In this document: positions 1 to 6,282 of the stretch, piece after piece | How the letters are laid out: every line of letters starts with the position of its first letter | Numbering within the stretch: the first letter of the stretch is position 1 | Origin: an uncultured Porphyromonadaceae bacterium | GTDB taxonomy: Bacteria > Bacteroidota > Bacteroidia > Bacteroidales > Muribaculaceae | Direction of reading: 5' to 3' | DNA: 8,945 bases | Assembly: GCA_946183895.1 (NCBI GenBank) | Contig: CAMHDX010000026.1 | Span: 1-8,945 of the forward strand | The notes under the pieces: generated by a model | What the model was told of the DNA's origin: nothing | What the model saw: only the letters and a program-made list of their open reading frames with translations | Database searches by the model: none | Position numbers and translations under genes: made by a program

Positions 1-809
1 TCGGTCCACTCATACTCGACGGTGTACACCGTGAGGTCGGCATCGGGAGCCGCGGCGACGCGGGTGGTCTCCTTGACCTTGAAGCCCGGGTGATACTCGG
101 CAAGGCGCCGGGCGGCGGCAGCCGGCAACGCGGCGGGCTCGTTCATGGCACTGAAGGTGATGGGCTCCAAGTGGGCGAGCATGGCGTGGGGCGCGACGAT
201 GAGGGCCGCATAGTTGTCGATGCCTCCCAGCGCGGCGGCGCCACCGGCTTCGGTGATGTTGTACATGTACCGGTAGCCGTCGCTCTGCTTGCTGCTCGCA
301 ATCGGGTCAAACTCTATTGTCAGCACGCGGTTGTTGCAAATCATGCGGTCATAGCTCTCGGGATTGTACACTTCCTCCTCAACCAGCACACACACTTTGC
401 CGTCAATCAGCGCGCCGAACTGGGGCTTGTGGCACAATATCACCTCGTCGGGCTCGTATGCCGCCGCCATGCCCATGTGTGCCACCGGCGTCCAATAGTT
501 GAACTCGTCGTCGGCGATGTGGCCGCGCCAGGACATTTCGCGGTAGTCCATGTCGAACGCAACCTGTATCGTGCCGTCATAGCTGGACAGGACCAACTCG
601 TTGCACGCGCCGTCACCGTCGATGTCGGCGTAGATATACTTGGCGGGTAACCACCCGCCGGCACGCCGCGAGAACGCGGCTTGCATGTCGGTCATGTGAA
701 TCATGTTGCCGAACATTATTGAGCGAACCTCCTCGCTCAGGTCCTGCGCAATCATTGACGTGCAACCCATGGCGAGAGCCACCAGGGTAACAAGGTGTTT
801 AATCTTCAT
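1..809 (-). CDS. Exported protein of unknown function, 3' end beyond window
   Basis: This is an open frame of 269 codons with no stop before the window edge, so the C-terminus is missing. It begins at an ATG on the minus strand at 809, about 27 nt downstream of a consensus Bacteroides-type promoter, which supports this start. The N-terminus has a Lys-containing start, a hydrophobic core (about residues 6-21) and a likely signal peptidase I site at SMIA|QD. A cysteine at residue 16 (AMGC) is only a weak lipobox. Residues 62-67 read DIDGDG, followed by NELVLSSYDG. This calcium-loop-like pattern is seen in VCBS/FG-GAP beta-propeller blades and could be a single blade. The rest is mixed alpha/beta without a domain I recognise. 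The family is not identified. It is transcribed divergently from dsbD, with no evident functional link. Confidence 0.75.
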   Translation of the reverse strand, partial: MKIKHLVTLVALAMGCTSMIAQDLSEEVRSIMFGNMIHMTDMQAAFSRRAGGWLPAKYIYADIDGDGACNELVLSSYDGTIQVAFDMDYREMSWRGHIADDEFNYWTPVAHMGMAAAYEPDEVILCHKPQFGALIDGKVCVLVEEEVYNPESYDRMICNNRVLTIEFDPIASSKQSDGYRYMYNITEAGGAAALGGIDNYAALIVAPHAMLAHLEPITFSAMNEPAALPAAAARRLAEYHPGFKVKETTRVAAAPDADLTVYTVEYEWT

Positions 810-835
810 AGCCGTAATTATTTGTATTCTACTTG

Positions 836-866
836 CAAAGATAATGCAATGAGAGTGAAAAACAAA
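836..866 (-). promoter_or_regulatory. Promoter of the exported-protein gene
   Basis: On the minus strand, TATCTTTG (plus 836-843) matches the Bacteroides -7 consensus TAnnTTTG exactly, and TTTG (plus 863-866) matches the -33 box, with a 19-nt spacer. The predicted leader to the ATG at 809 is about 20 nt. The -33 box lies inside a 26-bp element (862-887) that recurs in front of recR. Confidence 0.75.
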
Positions 867-887
867 ATAAACTCGTGTATTTTTATT
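862..887. repeat. Promoter-associated 26-bp repeat, copy 1
   Basis: This segment is identical to 6085-6110 at 25 of 26 positions; the only difference is G877 against T6100. It is an AT-rich near-palindrome built around AAAATAAAC-TC-GTGTATTTT. Read on the minus strand it ends with the TTTTG that serves as the -33 box. It may be a shared upstream promoter element. Confidence 0.6.
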
Positions 888-922
888 CTAGACAGTCTAG
901 AAGATCTAGACAATCTAGAGGG
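887..922. repeat. TCTAGA array A (four units, 9-bp period)
   Basis: Four exact TCTAGA hexamers start at 887, 896, 905 and 914, separated by 3-nt spacers CAG, AGA and CAA, and followed by GGG. The last two units with their trailing GG (905-921) form a 17-bp sequence repeated exactly at 4190-4206. Because TCTAGA is self-complementary, any two units can pair as a 6-bp stem. The array lies upstream of the dsbD promoter and outside any believable gene. Its function is unknown. Confidence 0.8.
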
Positions 923-939
923 CGACACATGAATGCCAA

Positions 940-971
940 GTTGCACAATCGTGAGAAAAACATTAATTTTG
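940..971 (+). promoter_or_regulatory. Promoter of the dsbD-DUF4421 operon
   Basis: TAATTTTG at 964-971 matches the -7 consensus TAnnTTTG exactly. GTTG at 940-943 is a three-of-four match to the -33 TTTG, with a 20-nt spacer. Transcription would begin near 976-979, leaving a leader of under 20 nt before the ATG at 995. Its position excludes the earlier in-frame ATG codons as the main dsbD start. Confidence 0.65.
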
Positions 972-994
972 CAGTTTCAACATTGATTATCAAG

Positions 995-2968
995 ATGAGA
1001 ACAAGAATATTGACACTCGCGCTGACGCTCGTTGCGGCGCTGTCCGCATGGGGTGCAATGGTCAACCCGGTGCACTGGACGATGAGCGGCAAGCCCGTCG
1101 CCGACGGCGTGGAAGTGACCTTGACGGCAGTGGTCGACGACGATTGGCACATGTATGCCATGGACCTGCCGTCGGGCGGACCGCACGCGCTTGAGGTGAA
1201 GTGGACCGCGACCGGTGCCGAGACTGTCGGCAAGCTGTCAGCGAGCCCTGTTGCCCACCGCGAGCATGACGCGAACTTCGACATGGACCTGGCATGGTGG
1301 GAACATCGGGTGACGCTCAAGCAGCGTTTCAAGACCCGCCCGGGCGAGCGCTACGACATCACTGCCGACGTGCATTACCAGGCGTGCAATGGTGTGACCA
1401 ACATGTGTGCCGCACCTGCCGACTACCATCACAGCATCAGCGGCACGGCTGCCGGCGTGGCACCTGCCGACACCGCGGCAGCGCCGGCGGTTGCGGTGGC
1501 TGTTGACTCCGTGGCTCCTGACACCGCTGCCGTAGTCACGGTTGCGCCGATCGGCGACACATGGGCGCCGGTCACAGTGGCGGCGAGCGCTGCCGAGGGT
1601 GCCGGTTCGTCGAGCCTGTGGTGGCTGTTCTGGGCTTGCTTTGGCGGCGGACTGCTGGCGTTGTTTACGCCTTGTGTGTGGCCCATCATTCCGCTCACGG
1701 TGAGTATGTTTCTCAAGCGCTCAAGCAGCCGCGGAGCCGCCATCAGCGGCGCGGTCGCTTACGGGTTGTCAATCGTTGTAATCTATGTCGCGTTGGGCTT
1801 GCTGGTGACAATTCTGTTTGGCGCCGACGCGCTCAACGCCATCGCCACGAGCGCGGTGTGCAACATCTTCTTCTTTGTCTTGCTGGTGGTGTTCGCGATT
1901 TCGTTTTTCGGCGCGTTCGAGATTACGCTACCGGCATCGTGGAGCACCCGTCTGGACAAGGCTGCAGGCGGCACAACGGGCCTGCTGAGCATCTTCCTGA
2001 TGGCGTTCACGCTGGTCATCGTGTCATTCTCGTGCACCGGCCCCATCATCGGCACGTTGCTGGTGACTGCCGCGACGGGTGGTAGTCGGCTCGCACCCGC
2101 CGTGGGCATGCTGGGCTTCTCGATTGCGCTGGCGGTGCCGTTTGCCCTGTTCGCGCTCTTTCCGGCGTGGCTCAAACGGATGCCGCGTTCGGGCGGCTGG
2201 ATGCAGACGGTCAAAATCACGCTCGGCTTTCTCGAATTGGCTTTATCGCTCAAGTTCCTGAGTGTGGCTGACTTGGCTTACGGCTGGCACGTGCTTGACC
2301 GCGAGGTGTTCTTGGCGCTATGGATTGCCACGTTCCTCATGCTGGGGCTGTATCTGCTGGGTGTCTACCGCTTTGAGAGCGAGGGCGAGCAGCCGCAGGG
2401 CGGAGTGGGTGTGACGCGTGTCATGCTGGGCTTGTGCTCACTGGCGTTCTCCGCCTATTTGCTGCCCGGGCTGTGGGGCGCGCCGTTGCGCGCCACGAGC
2501 GCGTTCGTGCCGCCCATGTACACTCAGGACTTTGTGCTCGACACGCGCGCCTCGACGGTCGACGTCGTTGATGACTATGACCGCGCCATCGAGCTGTCGC
2601 GCAGCAGCGGCAAGCCTATTTTCATCGACTTCTCGGGCTACGGCTGTGTCAACTGCCGCAAGATGGAGGGCGCAGTGCTCGACCGTCCGCAGGTCAAGAG
2701 CCTGCTGGAGCGCGATTTCATCACCGCGCGCCTCATGGTTGACGACCGCACACCGCTCGCTTCGCCGCGTGTAGTCACCGAGAATGGCGAATCGCTAACA
2801 TTGACCACTGTGGGAGCCTTGTGGAGCTACCTGCAGCGCTCCAAGTTCGGCGCAAACTCGCAGCCCTACTATGTGATAGTGGATAGTGACGGCAAATTGC
2901 TTGCCGGACCGCGCGCCTACGATGAGGACATCGACGCGTTTGTTGACTTCTTAACCCTAACCAAATGA
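995..2968 (+). CDS. dsbD: Thiol:disulfide interchange protein DsbD
   Basis: The inner-membrane protein DsbD passes electrons from cytoplasmic thioredoxin to periplasmic thiols. The protein has 657 residues from the chosen start. It has a signal peptide (about 1-21), then an N-terminal periplasmic DsbD-alpha-like domain (about 24-150) with the pair C131/C138. An Ala/Val/Pro-rich linker (about 151-205) leads to about eight membrane segments (about 208-496). C227 (FTPCVWP) and C347 (FSCTGP) form the transmembrane pair. A C-terminal thioredoxin-like domain (about 512-657) carries GYGCVNCRK (C551, C554) and a probable cis-Pro at P624. All six redox cysteines of the E. coli model are therefore present. 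The frame is open back to 875, but that 40-residue extension reads through the TCTAGA array as Ser-Arg repeats and precedes the promoter. The ATG at 995 directly opens the signal peptide. The 3' end overlaps the next gene by ATGA. Confidence 0.93.
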   Translation: MRTRILTLALTLVAALSAWGAMVNPVHWTMSGKPVADGVEVTLTAVVDDDWHMYAMDLPSGGPHALEVKWTATGAETVGKLSASPVAHREHDANFDMDLAWWEHRVTLKQRFKTRPGERYDITADVHYQACNGVTNMCAAPADYHHSISGTAAGVAPADTAAAPAVAVAVDSVAPDTAAVVTVAPIGDTWAPVTVAASAAEGAGSSSLWWLFWACFGGGLLALFTPCVWPIIPLTVSMFLKRSSSRGAAISGAVAYGLSIVVIYVALGLLVTILFGADALNAIATSAVCNIFFFVLLVVFAISFFGAFEITLPASWSTRLDKAAGGTTGLLSIFLMAFTLVIVSFSCTGPIIGTLLVTAATGGSRLAPAVGMLGFSIALAVPFALFALFPAWLKRMPRSGGWMQTVKITLGFLELALSLKFLSVADLAYGWHVLDREVFLALWIATFLMLGLYLLGVYRFESEGEQPQGGVGVTRVMLGLCSLAFSAYLLPGLWGAPLRATSAFVPPMYTQDFVLDTRASTVDVVDDYDRAIELSRSSGKPIFIDFSGYGCVNCRKMEGAVLDRPQVKSLLERDFITARLMVDDRTPLASPRVVTENGESLTLTTVGALWSYLQRSKFGANSQPYYVIVDSDGKLLAGPRAYDEDIDAFVDFLTLTK

Positions 2969-4194
2969 GGCTCACGGCGCTACTGATTACCTTGCTGCTG
3001 ACCGTCACGGCGGCTTACTGCGACGAGCCGTTGCCAATTGTGGTGCCGGTGGAGAATGGTGACACTCTCGAGGTGTTCACCGCCGAGCATAAAGGTGACA
3101 CGGTGGTGGTGAAGCGCAACCGCGTGCAGCGCCTGCGCGACAAGATTCATGATCGCATCGAGCGCAAGCTGCACGAGCCCTACGACACGACGCGCAACAA
3201 GGGCTACTGGTGGCGCGCCCTCAAGCACGGCAAGGTGAACTTTGACGACGAGTCGATGGGCTACCCCCGGTTTCTCAAGTTTTGCTGGCGTGTGTACAAG
3301 TGGGGCGACAAGGCGTTCAACAGCTACGACACCGCCTACGTTGTGAGCACCGGCAAGCCCTGGAAGTTGACGCTCAAGAACCAGAACTGGGTGGATAACT
3401 TTCATGGCAGCAACGACTTGGGTCGCACGCGATTTACCAGTGGAGCGGCGAGCAACCTGGGTCTGTACCTCTCGTTCATGGCGGTGTCGCTGGGCTACTC
3501 GCTCGACATTGACCGCCTGGTGGGCGAGCGGGGCACGAGCGAGCTGCTGGAGTTCTCGTTTACCTGTGCGCGCTTCAGTGCCGAAATCTTCAAGCGCACC
3601 AACACCGGTCGCATGAGCACCCACATCAAGTTGGCGGGGGAGAGCAGTTGGCAATCGGGCGACAAGCTCTATGCCCTGCAGCGCCGCACGTGGGGCCTTA
3701 CGGCTTATTACTATTTCAACAACCGCAAGTATGCCCGGGCGGCGGCTTATTGCTACTCCAAGTTCCAGCGGCGCAGCGCCGGCTCGGCTATCGCGGGCTT
3801 GTCGATTATCAAGCACAAGTTCACCATCGACCCCAATGAGCTCACCGAGCGGCAGGCTGAGGTGATTGAGAGGGCTAATCTGAGCGCGATGATTTTTACC
3901 GACTATTGCCTCAGTGGCGGCTATGCGCACAATTGGGTGCTGAGCAAGACGCTCCTGCTCAATGCTACAGGCGCTGTAGGTGCCGGTGTCAAGCACATCT
4001 ACCGCACCGAGACTGCGCCGTCAAGCAACAGCGGTGCGCTCAATGTGCGTGCCCGGTTGGCGCTCACGTTTAACCGCTCGCGGTACTTCGCCAGCCTGCA
4101 AGGTCTCCTCAACTCTTCAACGTTCTTTGGCGGCAGCTACCGGTTCAGCTACTTGACCGCCGACTTCAACGCCGTGTTCGGTATCCGGTTCTAG
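2965..4194 (+). CDS. DUF4421 family outer-membrane protein
   Basis: The protein has 409 residues and matches my recollection of the Bacteroidota family DUF4421, whose biochemical role is not known. A signal peptide covers about residues 1-19. A basic, probably helical segment follows (about 50-85, rich in Arg/Lys). Next comes a conserved-looking core with WGDKAFNSYDTAYVVSTGK and NLGLYLSFMAVSLGYSLD. The second half alternates polar and hydrophobic or aromatic residues, as in transmembrane beta strands, and the last residue is Phe (VFGIRF), typical of outer-membrane barrels. The start ATG overlaps the dsbD stop (ATGA), which implies co-transcription and translational coupling. The stop TAG (4192-4194) lies inside TCTAGA array B, and a second in-frame TAG follows at 4201-4203. 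The family call is by memory of motifs; a barrel location is inferred. Confidence 0.83.
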   Translation: MRLTALLITLLLTVTAAYCDEPLPIVVPVENGDTLEVFTAEHKGDTVVVKRNRVQRLRDKIHDRIERKLHEPYDTTRNKGYWWRALKHGKVNFDDESMGYPRFLKFCWRVYKWGDKAFNSYDTAYVVSTGKPWKLTLKNQNWVDNFHGSNDLGRTRFTSGAASNLGLYLSFMAVSLGYSLDIDRLVGERGTSELLEFSFTCARFSAEIFKRTNTGRMSTHIKLAGESSWQSGDKLYALQRRTWGLTAYYYFNNRKYARAAAYCYSKFQRRSAGSAIAGLSIIKHKFTIDPNELTERQAEVIERANLSAMIFTDYCLSGGYAHNWVLSKTLLLNATGAVGAGVKHIYRTETAPSSNSGALNVRARLALTFNRSRYFASLQGLLNSSTFFGGSYRFSYLTADFNAVFGIRF

Positions 4195-4213
4195 ACAATC
4201 TAGAGGATCTACG
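4190..4213. repeat. TCTAGA array B in the convergent gap
   Basis: TCTAGA occurs at 4190-4195 and 4199-4204, with spacer CAA. A degenerate third unit, TCTACG, lies at 4208-4213, exactly on the same 9-bp period. The segment 4190-4206 is identical to 905-921 in array A. It bridges the 14-bp space between the converging DUF4421 and glycosyltransferase genes and contains the stop codon of each. A TCTAGA-CAA-TCTAGA hairpin is possible on either strand. Confidence 0.8.
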
Positions 4214-5414
4214 GTTGGGCGTTGTAGATGCGCATCAGCTGCTCGTAGTGGCTATTGAGCGAGTAACGCTTGAGCGCGGCGGTCGAGATTGCGGCGTTGT
4301 CCCATCGGCGCGTGAGTGCCGCCTTGAGCGCCGCGGTGAGGTCGTTGACGTCGCCTGCGGCGAAGGTCATGCCGCTCTCGGCGTCAATCAGCTCCGGAAT
4401 GCCGCCAATGCGCGCGCCCACCACGGGTGTGCCGGCACACAATGCCTCAATCACGCTCAGCGGATTGTTCTCGTACCACACTGAGGGCACAACCAGCAGG
4501 CGTGCCGCCATGACGTGCTGCACGGCCTGCACGGGTGTGCACTGTCCGGTGAACCGGATGTTGGTTGCCGTGGCATAGCGCTCGCGGTATTGCTCCTCGA
4601 GCGGACCTCCCCCCACGACTGTGAGGCTCACCTCGGGCATGCGGGACACTGCCTCGAGCAGGGTGTCGACGCCCTTTTCGGGCGACAATCGGCCCACATA
4701 GCAGCAGTGGTCGCCGCGGGTGGTCGCCGCCGTGGCAGCTTGCTCTATTATCGCGGCGCGCTCGGCGTCGATAAAGTTGGGCAGCACTTGCAGTTTAGCC
4801 TCATCATATCCTCCCTTGACCATCATGTCGCGCATGAATCGGCTGGGGCAGATAAACGCGTCGGTGTATCGCTGCAGCGTGTAGCTGTTCCACTTCAGCG
4901 CCTCGATGCGCGCCGCCACGCTGGCGGGTAGCGACCCTTTCATGCAGCGGTGCTTGACCACTGCATTGCCATCGCTCAGACAGAGCTCGCAGGGCTTGCC
5001 GTCGCGCAGCATCGAGTAGGACGGGCACACCGGCTTGTAGTCGTGCAGCGTCCACACCACGCGGCAACCGCGCTCGTGAGCCACGCGCGCCACCACGGGC
5101 GACAGGTAGCTGTGGATGTTGTGCAGGTGCACCACGTCGGGCTTGAACTCGTCCATCAGCCTGCCGAAGCACGTTGCCACTTCGCCGTAGCCCATCATGC
5201 GAGTGAAGGCGCGGGCGATGTTGCGCGCGCCGCCGCCAAAGCTCACCTCGCCGGGCCAATAGCCACTCCACGGCGAGGCGACGTTGTCGGGATACTGCAT
5301 GGCGAACACGGCAACCTCGTGCCCGTGGGCACGCAGCAGGCGCTCGGTGCCCATCATCACGATGCAGTCGCCGCCGCGCGGATAGTAGAATTTATTTACT
5401 TGTAGTACTCGCAT
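4209..5414 (-). CDS. Glycosyltransferase family 4 (GT-B fold)
   Basis: The protein has 401 residues, the usual GT4 length. It probably moves a sugar from a nucleotide-sugar donor to a cell-surface polysaccharide or lipid-linked acceptor; the acceptor cannot be told from sequence. The N-terminal Rossmann half starts MRVLQVNKFYYPRGG, with the glycine-rich loop near residues 14-15, and contains PDVVHLHNIHSY (92-103) and WTLHDYKPVC (121-130). Cysteines C130, C142, C145 and C157 form a cluster seen in some GT4 enzymes and may bind metal. The C-terminal donor half has YVGRLSPEKG (R242, K247, expected to contact donor phosphates) and the retaining-GT E-x7-E motif (E315, E323). No signal peptide or membrane span is seen, so it is probably cytoplasmic. 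The gene starts 12 nt after the recR stop with no strong Shine-Dalgarno sequence. Its stop codon is the CTA of array B. Confidence 0.9.
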   Translation of the reverse strand: MRVLQVNKFYYPRGGDCIVMMGTERLLRAHGHEVAVFAMQYPDNVASPWSGYWPGEVSFGGGARNIARAFTRMMGYGEVATCFGRLMDEFKPDVVHLHNIHSYLSPVVARVAHERGCRVVWTLHDYKPVCPSYSMLRDGKPCELCLSDGNAVVKHRCMKGSLPASVAARIEALKWNSYTLQRYTDAFICPSRFMRDMMVKGGYDEAKLQVLPNFIDAERAAIIEQAATAATTRGDHCCYVGRLSPEKGVDTLLEAVSRMPEVSLTVVGGGPLEEQYRERYATATNIRFTGQCTPVQAVQHVMAARLLVVPSVWYENNPLSVIEALCAGTPVVGARIGGIPELIDAESGMTFAAGDVNDLTAALKAALTRRWDNAAISTAALKRYSLNSHYEQLMRIYNAQP

Positions 5415-5426
5415 CTCGTCTCTCAG

Positions 5427-6053
5427 TTACTTGGATAGGGAATTCTCGAAGGGGGTGCGGCCGTCGATGGAGCGGCTCAGGGTGAGGTCGTCGGTGTACT
5501 CCAGCCCGCTGCCCACACTCACACCGCGCGCGAGCACCGTGATCGCCACATCGCGCATCGGCGCCAGCTTGCGGTAGACGTAGAAGCTCGTGGTGTCGCC
5601 CTCCATCGTCGCGCTCAGCGCCAGTATCACCTCGTGGACCTCGCCGCCGGCGACACGTCCCACCAGGCTCTCAATCTCCAGGTCGGCGGGCCCGATGCCG
5701 TCCATGGGCGAAATGAGGCCGCCCAGCACGTGGTACACGCCGTGGTAGCGGCCGGTGCGCTCGACTATCATTACGTCCTTGACATTCTCCACCACCATCA
5801 CGGTGCTGTGGTCGCGCAGCGGGTTGCCGCAGATGGGGCACACCTCGCGCTCGCTGATGTTGTGGCACTCGTGGCAGTAGCCAATCTCGCTGCGCAGCCG
5901 TGTGAGTGCCTCGGCAAAGTTGTTCACCTCGCCCACCGGACGTTTGAGCATGTGCAACACGAGGCGCAAGGCAGTCTTGCGCCCTATACCCGGCAACGAG
6001 GCGAACTCGTTGACCGCATTCTCAAGCAACCGGGATTCGAATTCCTGTTCCAT
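5427..6053 (-). CDS. recR: Recombination mediator protein RecR
   Basis: RecR acts with RecO and RecF to load RecA onto SSB-coated single-stranded DNA in gap repair. The 208 residues are close to the usual length of about 200. An N-terminal helix-hairpin-helix contains [12 protein letters not shown] (20-31). A four-cysteine zinc finger follows (C60, C63, C72, C75, CHEC...CPIC). The Toprim domain spans about 83-177, with VMVVEN and the conserved [15 protein letters not shown] (108-122). The C-terminal segment [18 protein letters not shown] (175-192) is typical of the family. The ATG at 6053 is the only start that keeps the helix-hairpin-helix. The -7 promoter box ends just 5 nt upstream of it. 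The gene is first in an operon with the glycosyltransferase. Confidence 0.97.
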   Translation of the reverse strand: MEQEFESRLLENAVNEFASLPGIGRKTALRLVLHMLKRPVGEVNNFAEALTRLRSEIGYCHECHNISEREVCPICGNPLRDHSTVMVVENVKDVMIVERTGRYHGVYHVLGGLISPMDGIGPADLEIESLVGRVAGGEVHEVILALSATMEGDTTSFYVYRKLAPMRDVAITVLARGVSVGSGLEYTDDLTLSRSIDGRTPFENSLSK

Positions 6054-6058
6054 GACTG

Positions 6059-6089
6059 CAAAGGTAGTGCAAGCCGAGCGTAATACAAA
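6059..6089 (-). promoter_or_regulatory. recR promoter, possibly giving a leaderless mRNA
   Basis: On the minus strand, TACCTTTG (plus 6059-6066) is an exact TAnnTTTG -7 box. TTTG (plus 6086-6089) is an exact -33 box, with a 19-nt spacer. Only 5 nt (cagtc) separate the -7 box from the recR ATG. Transcription should therefore begin at or beside the start codon. Confidence 0.75.
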
Positions 6090-6110
6090 ATAAACTCGTT
6101 TATTTTTATT
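6085..6110. repeat. Promoter-associated 26-bp repeat, copy 2
   Basis: This is the partner of 862-887, with 25 of 26 positions identical. Here the inverted repeat is perfect: AAAATAAAC-TC-GTTTATTTT (6087-6106). As in copy 1, it supplies the -33 TTTTG of a minus-strand promoter and extends upstream of it. It may be a UP-like element or a regulator site. Confidence 0.6.
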
Positions 6111-6257
6111 ACCGAGGCGAAGCCTACCGCGTTTCTGGAACGTCTCCGACGTTCACATCTACTCATGCACTTACCCCACTGAGGCGGACATCTCCGATGC
6201 ACCGCCACAGTGGGGTTCTGTAGCTTTAACGTCTTGCGACGTATTCCCGTTGCTTGT
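6111..6257. repeat. Intergenic cluster of inverted repeats (REP-like)
   Basis: Four inverted repeats follow one another in about 130 bp: AGGC-gaa-GCCT (6115-6125), GAACGTC-tcc-GACGTTC (6138-6154), a long one at 6173-6216, and ACGTC-ttgc-GACGT (6229-6242). The long one pairs ACCCCACTG with CAGTGGGGT, GGCGG with CCGCC and CATC with GATG around a TCC loop, about 18 bp with small internal mismatches. The second and third share the apex TCTCCGA (6143-6149 and 6191-6197). The second and fourth share the stem ACGTC/GACGT. No convincing gene is seen here. A REP-like or miniature mobile repeat, a terminator region or a structured small RNA are all possible. Confidence 0.6.
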
Positions 6258-6282
6258 GGTCACCGCTGCCGCCGCGGTTACC
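6258..6282 (-). terminator. Hairpin directly after the nuclease stop codon
   Basis: On the minus strand, GGTAACCGC pairs with GCGGTGACC across a 7-nt loop (GGCGGCA), with one A/C mismatch in a 9-bp GC-rich stem. It begins at the base after the nuclease TGA. No U-tract follows, so this is at best an atypical terminator or a 3'-end stabilising hairpin. Confidence 0.4.

Noticed and set aside
90..650. A 186-codon plus-strand frame at the left end
   Set aside because: It is the shadow of the minus-strand exported-protein gene, which has a signal peptide and a consensus promoter.
887..922. The TCTAGA run as a cloning or adaptor artefact, since TCTAGA is a common restriction site
   Set aside because: Spacers vary, a degenerate third unit occurs in array B, and the array is joined seamlessly to native stop codons.
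887..922. A CRISPR array
   Set aside because: The units are only 6 bp with 3-nt spacers, and there are no cas genes.
875..994. A 40-residue N-terminal extension of DsbD
   Set aside because: The extension reads the TCTAGA array as Ser-Arg repeats and lies across and upstream of a consensus promoter. The ATG at 995 directly opens a signal peptide.
2980..3996. A 338-codon open frame antisense to the DUF4421 gene
   Set aside because: It mirrors a GC-rich gene, has no recognisable domain and is fully covered by a well-supported gene on the other strand.
887..4213. The dsbD-DUF4421 unit as a transposon or integron cassette bounded by TCTAGA repeats
   Set aside because: There is no transposase or integrase, no target duplication and no attC-like RYYYAAC/GTTRRRY pair. 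dsbD is a core-type gene.
6258..6282. A confident Rho-independent terminator for the nuclease gene
   Set aside because: The stem is good, but no U-tract follows on the minus strand; it is listed only at low confidence.
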